The notes: generated by a model not told the origin, from the letters alone. DNA of 64,000 nt from Gordionus sp. m RMFG-2023 (GCF_954871325.1 NC_088779.1:12092846-12156845), one strand, 5' to 3'; positions 12,441 to 26,435 are shown, counted from the first letter of the stretch. Numbers and translations are program-made.

Positions 12441-15400
12441 TATTATGGTAAAATAGATATTTATGGCAATTTTTTCATTATTTATCCAATAATTCTTCCT
12501 GCTTTTAATTATTTATCAAACTGATTGCTATGATTGATATAAAAATAACATATTTTCAAAAATAAAAAATACCTAATCAGAATTTTCATTAATAGGCGGG
12601 ACCCTGGCTGGCTGAGAAATAGGTATAGTTTCAGTGCTTAGTGAGGCCAAAGTTTTAATGTAATTATTATTTTTTAATATATAAAATGATATATTATAAT
12701 AACATATTTTTTTGTTAAAAAAAAGTTTAGTATAAAAAATCAATTCCCTTGATTTTTTAACCCTGTACCTGCTTAATATTAAAGTTTTATGAGTGGACAT
12801 AATTATATTAGTATTTCATGCTATTTCTTAAATACCACATCCTTCAATGTTGTAATTTTTCCTAACTACTATCAATATTTATTGACAATTTTAATATGCA
12901 TTTCCATTGACATAGCTTTGCATGCTAATTTCATATAAGAAAATTACCGAAAATATTATTATAAATGTAAAATAAAAATTATTATGTATCGATATAAATT
13001 CGATTCCCAATATTTTTATTACTATAAGAATGAAATTCTAGGTGAAATTCAAAAAAAAATCTATTATTTAGATTAAAACTCAATAAACAATTAATTTATT
13101 ATATATCGTATCGAGATCGTTTATAAAAAAACTTTAAATTTTATTAAATTTAAAACTAAAATTCGGCATTTTTTAAAAAATTAAATTTTTTTAAAAAAAA
13201 TCCTTATTCTTACAGGGAAACATCTAGGTCACCTAGATATCTTGATCACTTTCGCTCGGTTCCAACTACCCCATTCAGTAATCATTATATGGATATTTTC
13301 TATGCGAAAGATAATTTGAGAATAATTTAAAATGCCCTTTTATATATTTATATTTTAAATCATGACTTATCTCGTTGGCATTCAAATTATTGATAACCTA
13401 ATATATTCTATTTGAGCATGGCTGAGTATATTTAGTCCATATTTTTTTATTCCAAACGCTTTTGACAATTTATTATCTCAATAAGTAAATTAAAATTGTT
13501 CTATTTTTAATCGAAAATCAACTTTCCCAGTATCATTTTTAATTTAGAAAATTAATCCAAATATAAAAACTTTTAAAAATATTTAGTTTATTTATTAATG
13601 CCTTTACAACATCGATCATCATCTTCATACTGTGAAGCAGTATTAATACTCTACTTTTATATATTTTATTGATTTTTATATTAATTGCCAATAATTACTT
13701 ATTTATAACATTTTAAAGAGGTGTATACATTATTGTTATGGAAGATTTAATGAAATATTTATCAAGTTATTCTTAAAAAAAATTAATGTATTTATATTTA
13801 TTATATTAGATAATAAAAGCATCTTATATTTTAAAAAAAGTAGTGGTATATAATGAATAATACTTTATATTATATGCAGTTCGATTTAAATCGTTGAACC
13901 CTTAATAAAAAGAATGTAAGAATTTAGTAAGAACAAAAAAACTGAAATAAATTTATTTGAAATCATAAATGATGATAAAAATAAATAGCAATTATCATCT
14001 ATTAAGAATTGCTGAAAAAAGAAAAAAATAATCGTTCATAGTTGCGAATATATATTCATGCCTCTGTGGTTTCAACAAACTGCTCATTTGGAAAAGAGGT
14101 AAAATATCTTCTCAACTTATATCAGCCAAAATAGATTTTTACAATAACAATTTCGAAGGCCTTTTTGATTAAACGGGATACGCTTTTACAATTTTAAATT
14201 ATTTAAAATTTCTTAGCTAATACCTGAGGAGAATGAATATTTTATACATTAATTTTAGATAAATATATTCAAAGGTTTAGAGATTTTTATTTTTAATATA
14301 TATATATAATTTTTTATTTCTCTAATTAATTTTAGATAAATATATTCAGTTTGTTATATCCAACGAAATAAAAACTGCATTAATTTTTATTTCCTACTAA
14401 ATCTTAGATTGGGGAAAGAAAATTCTTATTACTCTAATTTTAACTCTTAGTAAAAATTGATTAATTCCCAAATTTGAGCATAAGAGAAAATAAGTACTTT
14501 TTTCGGATCAAATTGATATTTAGCTCTAACGTAAAAAAACGATTATTTCTCCCTTTTCCCTTCTTTGCGCTAGCCATCAAGAATCAGTGTAGCTCTTAAA
14601 TAGATTTTTTTAAAATAAACATGAATCTTAATCATTATTTGATAATAAATCTAATTTTTTTTAAAAATAATATTATTTTAATATTACATACCTTAAAAAA
14701 ACCCCTCAAGCTATCTGCATTATCATAAACATAAAATAAAACTAGCATAATTTTTCAACAAAAAAAATTATTTAATAAAAAATTTTAAATTTTGCTTTGT
14801 TTCTAAAATAAAAATTTACTTGAAATAAAACAATAAATGAGAAAAATTAAAATTTCTGGCCAATTTTTTTTTATATCCGTCATTAAACATATTTAAATTA
14901 GAGGCCTAAAAGATATTCCAAAAGGTTAGAAATAAATAATTTAAATTATAAATTATTGATTAATTTTTAAGGGCTTGGATTAACATTTAGAATAAAAAAA
15001 TGAATTGATTTATAAAAATTAACACTAAGAATTATCTTATCATTTAATCACATTAAAGTCATTTTATATAAAAATCTAGTGACATAATTTTAATCATGAA
15101 AACTTTTTTCTACTAAGGAATACTTTAAGCTTGATATAATTTCGATGCTGTGCCACTAATTAATAATAATGAAAATTATGATAATTTGTTGATTAAAAAT
15201 CCGGTAAGAGTAATCTTAGTAAAACTAAGCGAATATATTATAAAATAAATTAAAGATTTTTATTGGCGAAAGTTCTTATAGATATTTATTTTCTGCATAT
15301 TCGTAAAGGCTTTTAAAAAGTTTTTATTAAATTTAAATAATTCTAGATTATCATAAGATAATTCAATATAGGTTTGAATTAGTGTTATTAAAAATTTATT

Positions 15401-15751
15401 TTGTCCATAATATAACTAGAATGTAATAAGCTACAGTTACTCAAATCTAATAATTACATTATAGTTACATTATTTGTGTAAATTATGCTCTATAAGGTAA
15501 TATTAATAAATCTATGAAAATTGTGGTATTTTCGTCAACATGGAGCGGAAGAACACAAATGAAAAATGGTATTAAAGTTATGATACTTAGATTTAGCAGT
15601 GAAAACAAAAAATTATTGATGACATTTAATCTTTTCTTTTTTTTTACTAGAAATCAGTCATATCACTAAAATTTCTGAACTCAGTCTGGATCCGAATTCA
15701 GGTGTAAAATCGTGTTTGGTTGAATTTATTAATCCAAATATTTTTGTTTGG

Positions 15752-15815
15752 GGAAAAAAAGTCCCGGGTTCGAATTAGGCTCCCTCGTTTTAAACCGCAG
15801 AGCCACCTAAATTTA
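15752..15815 (-). repeat. tRNA-derived SINE-like fragment
   Basis: Read on the minus strand the stretch has a box A-like word, GGTGGCTCTGCGGTTTAAAA, about 30 nt before a box B-like word, ATTCGAACCCGGG, followed by a run of T that could end pol III transcription. Spacing and order match a tRNA-like head. A full cloverleaf with paired acceptor arms was not found, so a SINE head or decayed tRNA pseudogene is more likely than a working tRNA. A weaker relative may lie at about 21160-21290. Confidence 0.4.
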
Positions 15816-16420
15816 TTTAACTAAGCCTGAATATTTTCTCTATTTTTTTAAATTTGGCCTGCCTAAATAATATGAGCTATCTAGGCTACCTCTGTGCCAA
15901 AATATTATCATCATATTATTAGTTAATTTATGTGTTGTCTTTTACCATATTTTAAAATAAGATTAGAATTTATAATTAATTTAATATAATAATATATTAT
16001 GCTTCTTATCGTATAAAAATAATCTAATTATCATGTGTTTTTTTTTCCCTTCAAGATTGTCTAAAATTATATCTCAATAACATTTATTATTAGAATTGAT
16101 TTTTATATTTAAGCTGACTTGATATTTCTCTGTGATAAGGAATTTACGAATAATATAATATTTTTCACTGAATAGAATATTAATAATTAATGGAATCGAA
16201 TTTAATATTTTTAAAAATAATATGAAATATTTTAAAAATATTAATAAAATAACAAATACTTTTTTTAAATTTATATTTCAAAAAAAAATGATTTTATCTC
16301 ATATATGAGTTGTAAACAACCTTTCCTTAAAAATAATTTTTTCTCTTGAAAAAAAAATTTCTCGAAGCAGATAAATAAATAAAAAGTATCGATGTCTTCA
16401 TCCATTAACTAAAACTTGAA

Positions 16421-19400
16421 ATGGACAACTATGACTCGGGGTCAGAAATGGGGACGTCACTTAGAAAAAGGCTTATGGGCATATTCGTGACTCTGGGCAT
16501 ATGCGTTTCATGGCCGAGTGCTACTCAAATATTCTATCAACTTCAAAAACAGTCTTCTAAACCCTTCAATGCTCCAGCATTCGTAGCGATCATTTATTCC
16601 ACAACTCTTTTAATGTCCATATCCGTTATTTTCTTAGCCTGCAATTTATACACAAGGAGGTGCTTTGGCTTGCTAGTAAAGCCGATCGCTTCAACTCTAG
16701 CGACTTACCGTACTAATGGCGATTCGAATCCATTGGGTACTATACCTAGGAGACAACGAAGTTTCAATGAAAAAAAGGATGGTAATAATACCTCGAGGGA
16801 CAGAATGTTCGGGAATAGCGATATTTTGAAGTTTTAAATTCAAACCTTAAAATATACTCAAAAATTCAAGTTTTTAGTTTTTTTCTCATCTTTTTAATGT
16901 GTTAAGGATTGATTTCATTTCGTGTTATCAAGAGCCTCGATTTAGTAAGTTTAAAAAACTGCTAAATCAAAATTGTAGATTTGGTCAAAAGAGGGACACG
17001 CTTTTCTGTCATCTATATAGGAGATCTTTAGGCTAAGGTAACATTTTTTTGGCGAAAACTTTGATTTAACACTCTTTTAAGAGCATTTTAAAGCATCTAA
17101 ATTGAGGTTTCTGACAACACTAGATCACCATTTATATAATACAAATATTAAACATACTACCTCATAGAGTATCATTTCCAACTCCAAAAGTATTATTTTA
17201 AACTCATTTTACATATTTTAAAGTGATATTCGTTAAACTTTGATTTTACGAAGTAAAAAATGTCATACATATTTTTATTTAGGGAAAGCTAGTTTATTAA
17301 TTTTATAACCTTCTAGCAGATTAGGTATTACTTTTATTACCGATCAATTAATATTGTATGTATGTATTTTTTTTAAATCCCAAAGGTTTTACCTTAAGAC
17401 CTTATTCGGACTATCACTCGATCCTCGTCGTAAATCTCAAGGAAAAAGAAAAGCACTGTGGCGCTTATGTTTTTTCAGCTTTTTATGGTCCAGCTCTTTG
17501 TATTTTTACCTGTTGGCTTCTTTTTTAATGTCGCCTTCTGAGATAACTACCATATATTCGTCTCAAATATCGTTCGTCTACGCTTTTTCTTGGGTCATTC
17601 TGCACGAAAAGTTTTTGGCTCACAAGGTCGTTTTTAATAAATGTTTTTTTAATTATCAAAATAGCATTTCATGTATAATTTTTGGAAGGTGAGTGACTCG
17701 TCAGATTAATTTACTAGCTACTCTTGGTATATTTATCGTGATAAGCGAAAAATAATTCCGGGAGGAAGGGTGGGTATTTCCCTATAATTTTTCAAAAAAA
17801 TTATTAGTGGAAAATTTTTTTGAGGAATTCTTTTCCATGATTATTTCATCTGCTTTTAATGAGGTCAACAAATGTTGCCTTAAGGGGCATAACTTAAAAA
17901 GCTTAATTGTAAATTTATTTATCATATATTTATTATCGGGCCTTTAAGAATACTCTCGCTCGCTACATAGCCTCTAAACTAATTTTATAAATTTTGCAGA
18001 AATAATGAGAAATAAATTAATTATAAAAATTATTATAGTGAAATAAGAGATACTGATTGACCGAAATAGGCCTTGCAAAATTGCTCAATTTGTGCTGATT
18101 CCAAAACTTATAACCGGTCTTCTCGCCAAACTAAAATCGGTTGAGTTTGTTGAAACGAAAATATTCGGCTTTCAGACTTTATTTAAAACTTTAACGCCCA
18201 ACTATCGGGATTTAATTTTTAAAGTGTAATGTAAAATTAATTTTTTGGGAGATATAATAGGTAATTAAGATTTGTCAATCTTTCCTTTATATTAAAATAA
18301 ATAATGGATTTATATAATATTTTAAAATACTCCGAAAGCTTTAAGGCTGACTTTTTTCGCCTCCCACCTCTTTAGAATTGCGGGCTATTTTGCAACACCT
18401 ACTTGGATAGAGCGTTTACTATAAAACATAATTTGTAGATATAAAAAAACATAAGTTGCTAGTTAAAAAGTTTTCGTCTTTTTGTGAAACCCGCGGTATA
18501 TGGTTATTGATTATTATAGTTTTTTTTGAGGGCAGCTATTGACCATCATAATTTTACTATGATTTTCTTTTATTTAGTTCAGCTAGCGTATAGAGGAGGA
18601 GGCAGGGGCTTAAGTCACCTTAAAATTTTGAAGAACCTAAAATTTTTACATTTTTTTGGAAAATACCTAATGATATAGAGATTATGACGCCACTGCCTGG
18701 CAAGGCCAATATTTAACTGAAATCCGCCTCTTAAACATTAAAAAGTCATAAAAATATGATTCGGGTTAATATATCAGAAACCTGCAGGACCCCTCGGGAA
18801 AACGGGCCGGAGCCTTATTTTAATTTTTTAAATATACCCGGACCGGGCCTAAAAAAATTTTTAAATACCTAGGCAGGGCCTGAAATTTTTTTTTAAAAAA
18901 ATAACCGGGCCGGGCTATATATTCTAAAACCAAACATTTTAATTTCCCATTATAAGCTATAAAAATTAAAAATAAATATAATATATTTTAAAAAAATTCG
19001 GGCATTGCCTGAAAATTTTATTATCCATGCCAGGCCGAAAAATTTTATTGAAAAAAAATCCGGGCCGAGCCATGCAAATGGTACCTCTATAGGTCTCATA
19101 AATATTTTAAAAGTTTTGTTCCTAAAGATTTTTTTGAAATTGCTAAAAAAAAATTTGTTCTTCCAATTTTAAATCTTCAAAAGATTTTTTACTTTAAAAT
19201 TTTGACTAAAAAAAAATCTTAACAAAATCTTTGAAGATTTTGTTTTTCAGACCTCTGTTTAAAAAATTATTTTAATTGTAAAATTTTGTAATTTTTTTTT
19301 TCTGACCTCATAATTGGCGTCAAGATTATAGCTAAAATGTGTTTTATAACAAGCATTATACTGATCACGCATTATCGTGGGGATTTCCTGAGTTATTTAG

Positions 19401-22400
19401 GACATGTTTTATTGATCGTTCTTTCTTCGATTTTGTACTCCTTATTCAAAGTAATAATTTAAATAAATAAAAATTATTAAAAATAAATTTGTATGAATAT
19501 TTCATATTATAAAGTCATTTCTGGTATGATGCCCAGTGTCAGGAATTTTCTAACTATAAATTTTTTATGTAACTAGAAAGTCAAATAAGTCACGTGATTA
19601 GAAGGTTATTTTTTCTTCTTCTAGTTTTTAACCTTAACCTTTTGATTTGAGCAGAATAATGAGAATTTGAAATCTAAGTATATCCGTTGGGCATCTCTAT
19701 TCCTTATTTTCATGGTTAACGATAATACTTTTTATATATAAATAAGAATTAATTTGCTTCAATTATTTAAAATTAAATTAAATTATTAATTAAAACGGAT
19801 AATCTGATAATTTGCTAAATTATAACCTTGAAAAAATAAATTAAATATTTCATACAACTAATATTGATTATCACTAATAATAATTACAGTTTTTGTTGGA
19901 ATTATATTTCAGGTCAATTTTAAAAACATTTTCGGTTACTCCCCTCTCATTTCGTCGCAAAATAACCCCCTATCTTCCCACTCTTTAGCTAATCCAAATG
20001 AAATGGGTAATGATATCAACATTGGAAGTGATCACAACATCAATAACGATAAGACATATTCTGCCAATATTACAGTTGATGAAGCCGCTAGAAGTTATCT
20101 GCAAATTAGTAAAAGAGACACTCATTTAAACCATTTAAGCCAAACTACGCTTTTATCCCCCTTAGCTAATAATAAAAGCAAGATAAGAAGAAGTCAGACT
20201 TCACCCTCAGCTTTTAATTATTTAGGTCACAAGGATATATCAACTCGCTTATCCCCTTTCACTCTTTTACTCAACAAAATGGCATTTTTCTATTTTGTGC
20301 TGTGCATCGCCAATTTGCTATTATTTTGGCCGGTAGCCATACTTTTTCATTTCACCAAAGTAGAACGAGTATCTTGGAAACGTGTCAAGTGGCTTCATCT
20401 TTTGGCATCAGCTGTATTGCACACAGGTCAATATAATATACATTGAATATTTTTGGGATAACATGCTATCTTATTTGTTTATATCTATGACCTAGTAGTG
20501 CTGTTATTTTAATATTCACGAATATTATTCTAAAAGTAAAAATATATTGGAATAATAAATAATATTTTTATAATGTTAAATATTTATATACAATAACATT
20601 TTCAGTTTAGTTTTATATTTTGAAAATTTCAGCATATGTTTTTTGAGAAAATTACTTTTTGTTATTGCCAGAGACTAATGATAAATCCCGTCAGACTATT
20701 TCCAAAACTATGACCAATTTTTTCAAATTTTTACTGACCACCAAATTTTATTAAAGTTCAATATGCCCCAATTTTTAGGGATTGGTTCTAAGCTATAAAA
20801 GAAATTAAGAATCTCGCCTATATCTCTTAGAAAATTTTAAAGGTAATATTAAAAATAATATTAATAAATGTCAGAAAAGTAAAATTAAATTGAGTTTAAC
20901 GCTAAGAATGGAGGAAATATCATCAAGATCCCAGAATGGTTCACAAATTGAAAATTAATTTTCAGAATATTGATATTTCCCTCATTTTTAGCAATTTTTT
21001 AAAAAACTTAATTTATAATTATATCAATTGTACTAAAATTTTCTAGAGTTATAAGCAAAATTTCCAATTTTTTTTTGTTTTTAGCAAATTTTTAGTGATT
21101 TAGAACGGGAACCATTTTTAAAATAATAACAGAATCACACTATCTCTTCCGAAATTGTACCATATCCCGTAGCACAGAACCACCTGGTTGGCTTCAGAAA
21201 AAAATATGGCCCTTGCTGGATTTGCACCCAGATTTATTCGATTGGTGATTATAAAGAAGCCCCTTACTCTCAACCCTTCCCTTTAGCTTAATCTATACTT
21301 AAATTTCCAAGAGTTCTTTCAAATTATTTATTCACAATGATAAACAACTAATATAAAAATATATAAACCAATAACCAATAACTATTCCATCACATGGTCC
21401 AAGACATCCAATGTATATTCTTTGTTCTTCCCTCAGCTGGCATCACGTGATCTCCCCATTCCCTCTTCTTCCCTCAAGGAAAATTAATCTTCATGTCATA
21501 AAAATTGACTGACATTTAGTATATTATATTAAATTTATTTCTTCTTTTCTCTAACTGCTACAACAGTGATATGATTCATTACCGAGTAGGCCAGACACTA
21601 CTCAAAAACATTTATTTTTTCATATATAATGATGAATAAACGACGGGTTAAATATTTTAAATCCTTATTTGACAGGATGCACTATTTGTTATTGCCAAGA
21701 TTTTAATTTTTTTATGATTGTTCTTATTTGTTTTTAATGATAAATAAAATAGTAACTTTTTAAAAAAAAAATATTATAACTTTAACTTGGGTCAATTTAT
21801 TTTATGCGTATTAAATTCTGAAAACGAGGGTGTGTGCAAAGTCAAAAATTTTTTAAAGAAAATAAATGATTCTCCCATTTACATTACCCTGCATTCTCAG
21901 TTAGGGAGAATTCGTGGTCAAGTATATAAAAATATAAAATAATACAGCATATTTTCTAAATTTTGCCACTAATTAGTAACTGTGAATTTTGGGTAACCTC
22001 TCATTTAGTAAGCCCGAATACAAAAATACAGTTTGTTTTGTAACTATGAATGAGGGGGCATGCGTACAAATTCTATTTCGTAAATTTCAATAATAAATTA
22101 ATTTTTTTAAAAAATAAAATTTTGAATAAAATTTTATTTGTTTTAAATTGATATTCTGATAATTTATCTGGATACTCTGAATTGTGAATATTATTCAAAT
22201 AAATGAAATATTTGATTTGTAAAATAAAAGCATTACTAAGACTAATTAGAACTCAATGTAAGGGAAGGGTTGAGGTGGGTGTATTTGTTAAAAGTGACCT
22301 AAAAATTTGGCGACAAAATATATATTTTTATATTGTAAGATAATATTAGAAACAGTGGCGTAGTCAAAATTATAAAGGAGGGGGGAGGGATTATCCAATC

Positions 22401-25400
22401 CCTATTTTCACGGTTTTTGGCCGGATCTCGCTGAAAAATTCTGATTTTTTATTTTTCCATATTTATTTTTATATTGCTTTTTAAACTATGTAATATTTTT
22501 AAATGATCTCCCTTTTGGTGGAATAATTGTAAGTACTAATTCTAAAATTAATGCTGATGTCTCGTGTATTAGTACCTATAAATGTTTTAATGTATTAAGC
22601 AAAAAAAGTAATGGAAAATTTTGGCCAACCTCACGATTAAAAATGACTGAATGCATTTATTCCTAAAACTTTATATATGTTTAGACCAGAGACCTTCATG
22701 GGCCGGGCCGGCCCGCAGACCCATACCCGGCCCATCTAATATTATATTTTCTAGCGGGCCTGGATTAAAAAAAATTTTTTAAGGGTTTGGGCTGGGCTTG
22801 GACCTAAAATTATTAAATTTAAATTTAGATTATTAGTTGCTAATTTAAAGAAATATTGCCTTTTTTCTTCTAATAATAATAAATTTCAATATTGTAAACA
22901 AATTGCTTAAATATATTTAAATGTTGTTTATTTTCATTAAATAAATAATAATTAAATTTTTGGATATGGGCTTGGGCCGGGTTTAGGAAATTTTTTTGAA
23001 ACTTATCATGGGCTTGGGCCGGACTTGGGAATTTTTTTGATATTAAATATGGTCCGGGCCGGGCTTGGGCCTAAAAAATTAAGGCCCATGAAGGTCTTTG
23101 GTTTAGACTGTGTTCTTACCCGTCTATTTTATTTAAAAAATTATTAAAAGCAGTTTTGAAGAGTGATTTTTAAATTTGGAAAAAATATAAAACTACACTT
23201 TTAAATATTATTTTTAGAAAAAATCCAAAAAATGGTGTCCAAGGATACCTTTATGAATAGAATTAAGGACCAAAATTAAGTTGAGCTAGGATATAACCTT
23301 AGTACTTAATTTGTATATTATTTTTATCTATTTGGTGGACAGCAGAAAGAGAAAAAAGTTATTAGCAAAATAATAAAAAAAATTGCCTAAATTGGCATCG
23401 TATCAGAATGGAAAATATAGAGGAACTAAATATCTAGTTTTGGCTAATATTTAGTGCCTAACTTTATTAATTCTACGATCAGTTCTGCCACCCACAAATA
23501 GAAACCGTTTTATAAACAAAATCAAACCTATTACAACACATTTTAATCATAGAGTGAACCAAGTTTTTAGAAACACCAATTCAAGCTCATACCAAACTAT
23601 TAAATAGTGCTTAATTGTTACTCTTTTTTGTTTAATTTGTTTGGTAGATGGTTAAAAGGGGAAAAAATTGGCATTATGCCATAATGGTGAGCATAGAAGT
23701 TTTAAATATCTGGTTTGTGTTAATATATAATATCTATTATTAATTCTTCAATCAATTTCGCCAACCATAAAAAAGTAACCAAATTATAAGCCCAATAAAA
23801 ACTATGGAATTATGCCTTAAGAGTGAAGTCAGCCAAACTTCGGGAAACAATTCTGAAGCTTATATTTAGTGCCTTTTTTACTGTTTTAACTCGTTTGGTA
23901 GAGTTTAAAGACTAGCACATTATCAGCATAAGAAAAAATTACCAAAATTAGCGTAATGTTATAGAAATATGTAATACTTGATTAGTATACAAATACATAT
24001 CAATTCATCAATTTGTTTTTCCAATCAATAAACAGGTACCAGTTATAAGCAAAATAAAAACTGTCTAAATATCATATTTGAAATTGATTTAAAAATCAAT
24101 TATTTTTCAATTATATTTTTAAAATCTCAAGCAAACTAAATATATATAAAAAAGATTTCATCTTTATCAAAAATCAATCCTGAATCGTATTTAAAAATAT
24201 GATCAGCTCTGGCTGTTGCTTTGATCCATATTAATTTAATAGATTTACCATAAAAAAGAGTTGTGCGATCTTTAGAAAATTTAATACCAAAGTAAGGATT
24301 GATTTTTTACGACAAAATTGAAAACGATTATAGTAGATGAATTTTTAACCTTAAGCGCTAGGGTTGACAATTGTTTAGTAGTAAATATTAAAACTTATTG
24401 TACTTTTAGACTTAAAAATTTAACAACACTAGGCCAAATGTTTTGGAAAGTTTTTTAATATTCTATAATATAAATTTTAACGAAATTATTTTTTATTTGA
24501 AAATTTGATTAAAAAATTTAATCTTAGTGATGTAATTAAAATAATTTCTAAGATTATTTTTCACGCACTTTTTCTGAAATAGGATATTAAAGATGATTTT
24601 ATAGAAATACAAAATTAAGGAGGGGGATTTTATCAATTTAAAAGAAGTGAAAGCAAATTTTCCCCTAAATATCAATAAAGGACAATAAATATTATGAAAA
24701 CTAAATTTTACCTATTAATATTTTCCACGAGGGGCCTTGGCTACTCCACTGATTAAAAAAAGCCATTTTAAAGAGAGGGTTGTTAAAAATTTTTATATAA
24801 TTTTTTTCTCGTAGCACACATTCTTTTGCTTGAGTTTGGGCCCTTGATAGCTTGTTCAAATTATACGACTCTAGGAATCTGTTTCAGTGTTATAATAAAT
24901 GCAGGTATTTTATTTCCATATTATAAAATATATCTTATAAATTTTTTTTATCGGTCTTGGAAAATCGGTTAATTGACCAAAAAATGTATTTCGTCGGTTA
25001 AATATAAAAAGATTAAATATATCGCATAATTAACACGCACTTTGATGAAATGAGATAAGAACACCTTAACGAATCAGACCCCTAATCCTAAAAAAGCGAT
25101 ATTAAGTGAAAATAACCATATTTATAGTAGTCCAAATCTGGAAGAACTGAATCAAATGACAACCATCTATTCAAATTTGGTGACAATATTTTGACTATCA
25201 GGCCTATCAAGATAAGGTATTATATGTTTGGTAAATAAGATAGTATCGACAAAAATTAAAATATGTAGAAAAGTTTGCAAAATCTAACTTCGCGAGCAAT
25301 TTCCCTTTCACGTAAGTGAAAATCCGGATATTTAATATGTATGAGACAATTAACAAATTTAATAAAAAAAATGATTCATTTTTAAGCATACTTCAATCGT

Positions 25401-26435
25401 TAACAATTGTTATGAATAAAGGATAAATATTTTGACCCACATAATAAATAAAATATATCTATATCCAATATGTTCTTCGTCAGAAGAAATAACAATTAAC
25501 ATGCTTAAATAATTTTAAAAATCTCAATAAAACTGCCCACAATGCTACCTGAGTAATAAATTTGATGAAGTTTACGACAATAAAAGGATTACTAGGATAT
25601 TTTAGCTGATATAAAAAAATTTCCATTTTAAAGCATCTTTTGATAAGCAAAATATAGAGAATGCAGCTGCTAATCTATTTAATTAGATGTCAGTACTGGT
25701 GGAAGGGACTTTATCCTCCTTGCCATTTAAGGGAAGCGGCAAATGTCATAGTAAACCCAGGTTCAACTTCTTCAACAACAAAAAACTAGTCGAACTGAAA
25801 TCGATTTAAAACCATGACTAAGAAAATTGGTTATAGCTTACAATTAAAAAAAATGATAACTTAGTTAAATACAAAAGCTTACCAATGCAAATGAAACATT
25901 ATTTATAGAATAAAAAAAGAAGAAGTTAATTTTGTCTTAAAAACAAATACACATTTAATTTTACCCATCTATCGGTCAATTGTCTGAATTTTATTTAACC
26001 GATCAAATACCCAACCCTGATATCATGATTAATATATAAATGGTAGTAAATATAACCCCACCCCTTTCCATTCTTTTTATTTGCTAAGTTATAGATATGT
26101 ACTTCAATAATCTCAATTTCAATCGCATGTTGCAAATATCTTACGCTTTCATCTTGTTCGGATTCATACTCTTATTGTTACCGGAGGAGTGGCACAATTT
26201 TACGGGTAAAATAGTAAGAGTTAAAAAGATTAACGGAAACACAAATAATAGTGTAACAAGTACAATACCATCCATGCCCCACAACGAACACGCTGCATTT
26301 TCAGTAAATCCGACCTTACTTGGGGCTCTGGAAAAATCGAAAAGACCTACCACTTTACTCAATCCCAATACCAACTTAAAAAGTAAATTTTTAAACAAAG
26401 CCACATTTTTTTTAAGACACAAGTGTTCTTCTTAA
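16421..26435 (+). CDS. SLC35F: SLC35F3/F4-like transporter, six exons
   Basis: Exons: 16421-16830, 17396 corrected to 17386-17626, 19325-19450, 19913-20426, 24815-24904 and 26095-26435. These join to 573 codons in one frame, with all introns GT-AG. Exon 1 encodes the first two membrane segments, including CVSWPSATQIF and PFNAPAF, hallmarks of SLC35F3/F4. Exon 2 carries TTIYSSQISFVYAFSWVILHEKF. Exon 3 carries ITHYRGDFLSYLGH, and exon 5 the EFGPLIACSNYTTLGI helix. Exon 6 ends the membrane core with GFILLLLPEEW and a hydrophilic tail. The family belongs to the drug/metabolite transporter fold; human SLC35F3 has been linked to thiamine, but the substrate here is unknown. An extra Asn/Ser-rich insert lies at residues 268-375. 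The start is the first ATG in the exon and is likely but unproven. Intron 1 holds an old MITE, and intron 4 (4.4 kb) holds a hAT MITE. Confidence 0.9.
16920..17122. mobile_element. Old foldback MITE in SLC35F intron 1
   Basis: Inverted arms starting TCGTGTTATCAAGAGCCTCG on the left and, read inward on the other strand, TAGTGTTGTCAGAAACCTCA on the right mark a copy of the 3243-3465 family. The flanking 8-mers do not match, so the copy is old or its ends have drifted. It makes up about a third of the 555-bp intron. Confidence 0.55.
18775..19260. mobile_element. Degraded hAT-like repeats in SLC35F intron 2
   Basis: The left side opens CAGAAACCTGCAGGACCCC and runs into CCGGGCC-rich words separated by AT tracts up to about 19080. 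This resembles the subterminal arrays of other hAT elements in the window. From about 19110 to 19260 an AAATCTTTGAAGATTTT-type sequence resembles the foldback element at 53850-54261, ending in a CAGACCTCTG-like terminus. Matching target duplications were not found. Two overlapping decayed elements are likely. Confidence 0.45.
22687..23100. mobile_element. hAT MITE with exact 8-bp TSD in SLC35F intron 4
   Basis: The 414-bp element has 18-bp inverted ends: CAGAGACCTTCATGGGCC on the left, and the same with one mismatch on the right. It is flanked by an exact 8-bp duplication, GTTTAGAC, at 22679-22686 and 23101-23108. Inside both ends are GGGCCGGGC-type words, again like hAT subterminal repeats. 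No coding capacity. One terminal mismatch and a perfect TSD suggest a fairly recent insertion. Confidence 0.93.
23331..24065 (+). repeat. Degenerate tandem repeat, about 250-310 bp unit
   Basis: Similar units start near 23331, 23640 and 23893, each opening TTTGGTRGA. Each contains a segment on an ATTGGCAT theme, then TTTAGTGCCTAA-like words, then a CAATAAACAG/ATAAACAAAATC-type end. Copies have diverged strongly and contain indels. Related sequence occurs at 12190-12440 (opposite strand) and 1450-2060. It lies in SLC35F intron 4. Confidence 0.55.
24359..24431. mobile_element. Mini copy of the TAGTGTTGTT foldback family
   Basis: A 73-bp unit begins TAGGGTTGACAATTG and ends TTAACAACACTA. These ends resemble the arms of the 3243-3465 element with nearly all the middle lost. 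Flanking 8-mers do not match. Confidence 0.4.

Larger units (their letters stand above)
6664..16420. other. Long AT-rich intergenic stretch, no gene found
   Basis: About 9.8 kb with no supportable gene. It holds two diverged copies of a repeat near 7545 and 7768 (GAGCTTGGAATC and GGGCTTGGAACC openings). It also has a G homopolymer at about 10018-10028, a weak hAT transposase trace near 10690-10760, a 53-bp direct repeat at 11322-11463, a dispersed-repeat copy at 12190-12440 and a tRNA-SINE-like fragment at 15752-15815. The rest is AT-rich with short ORFs only. Confidence 0.6.

Noticed and set aside
22361-22420. CAGTGGCGTAGTCA, a hAT-like terminus
   Set aside because: No partner end or target duplication could be located; the nearby MITE at 22687-23100 has its own ends.
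24966-26010. Inverted CGGTTAATTGACC-like words on both sides of SLC35F intron 5
   Set aside because: The match is short and broken; not enough for a terminal repeat.
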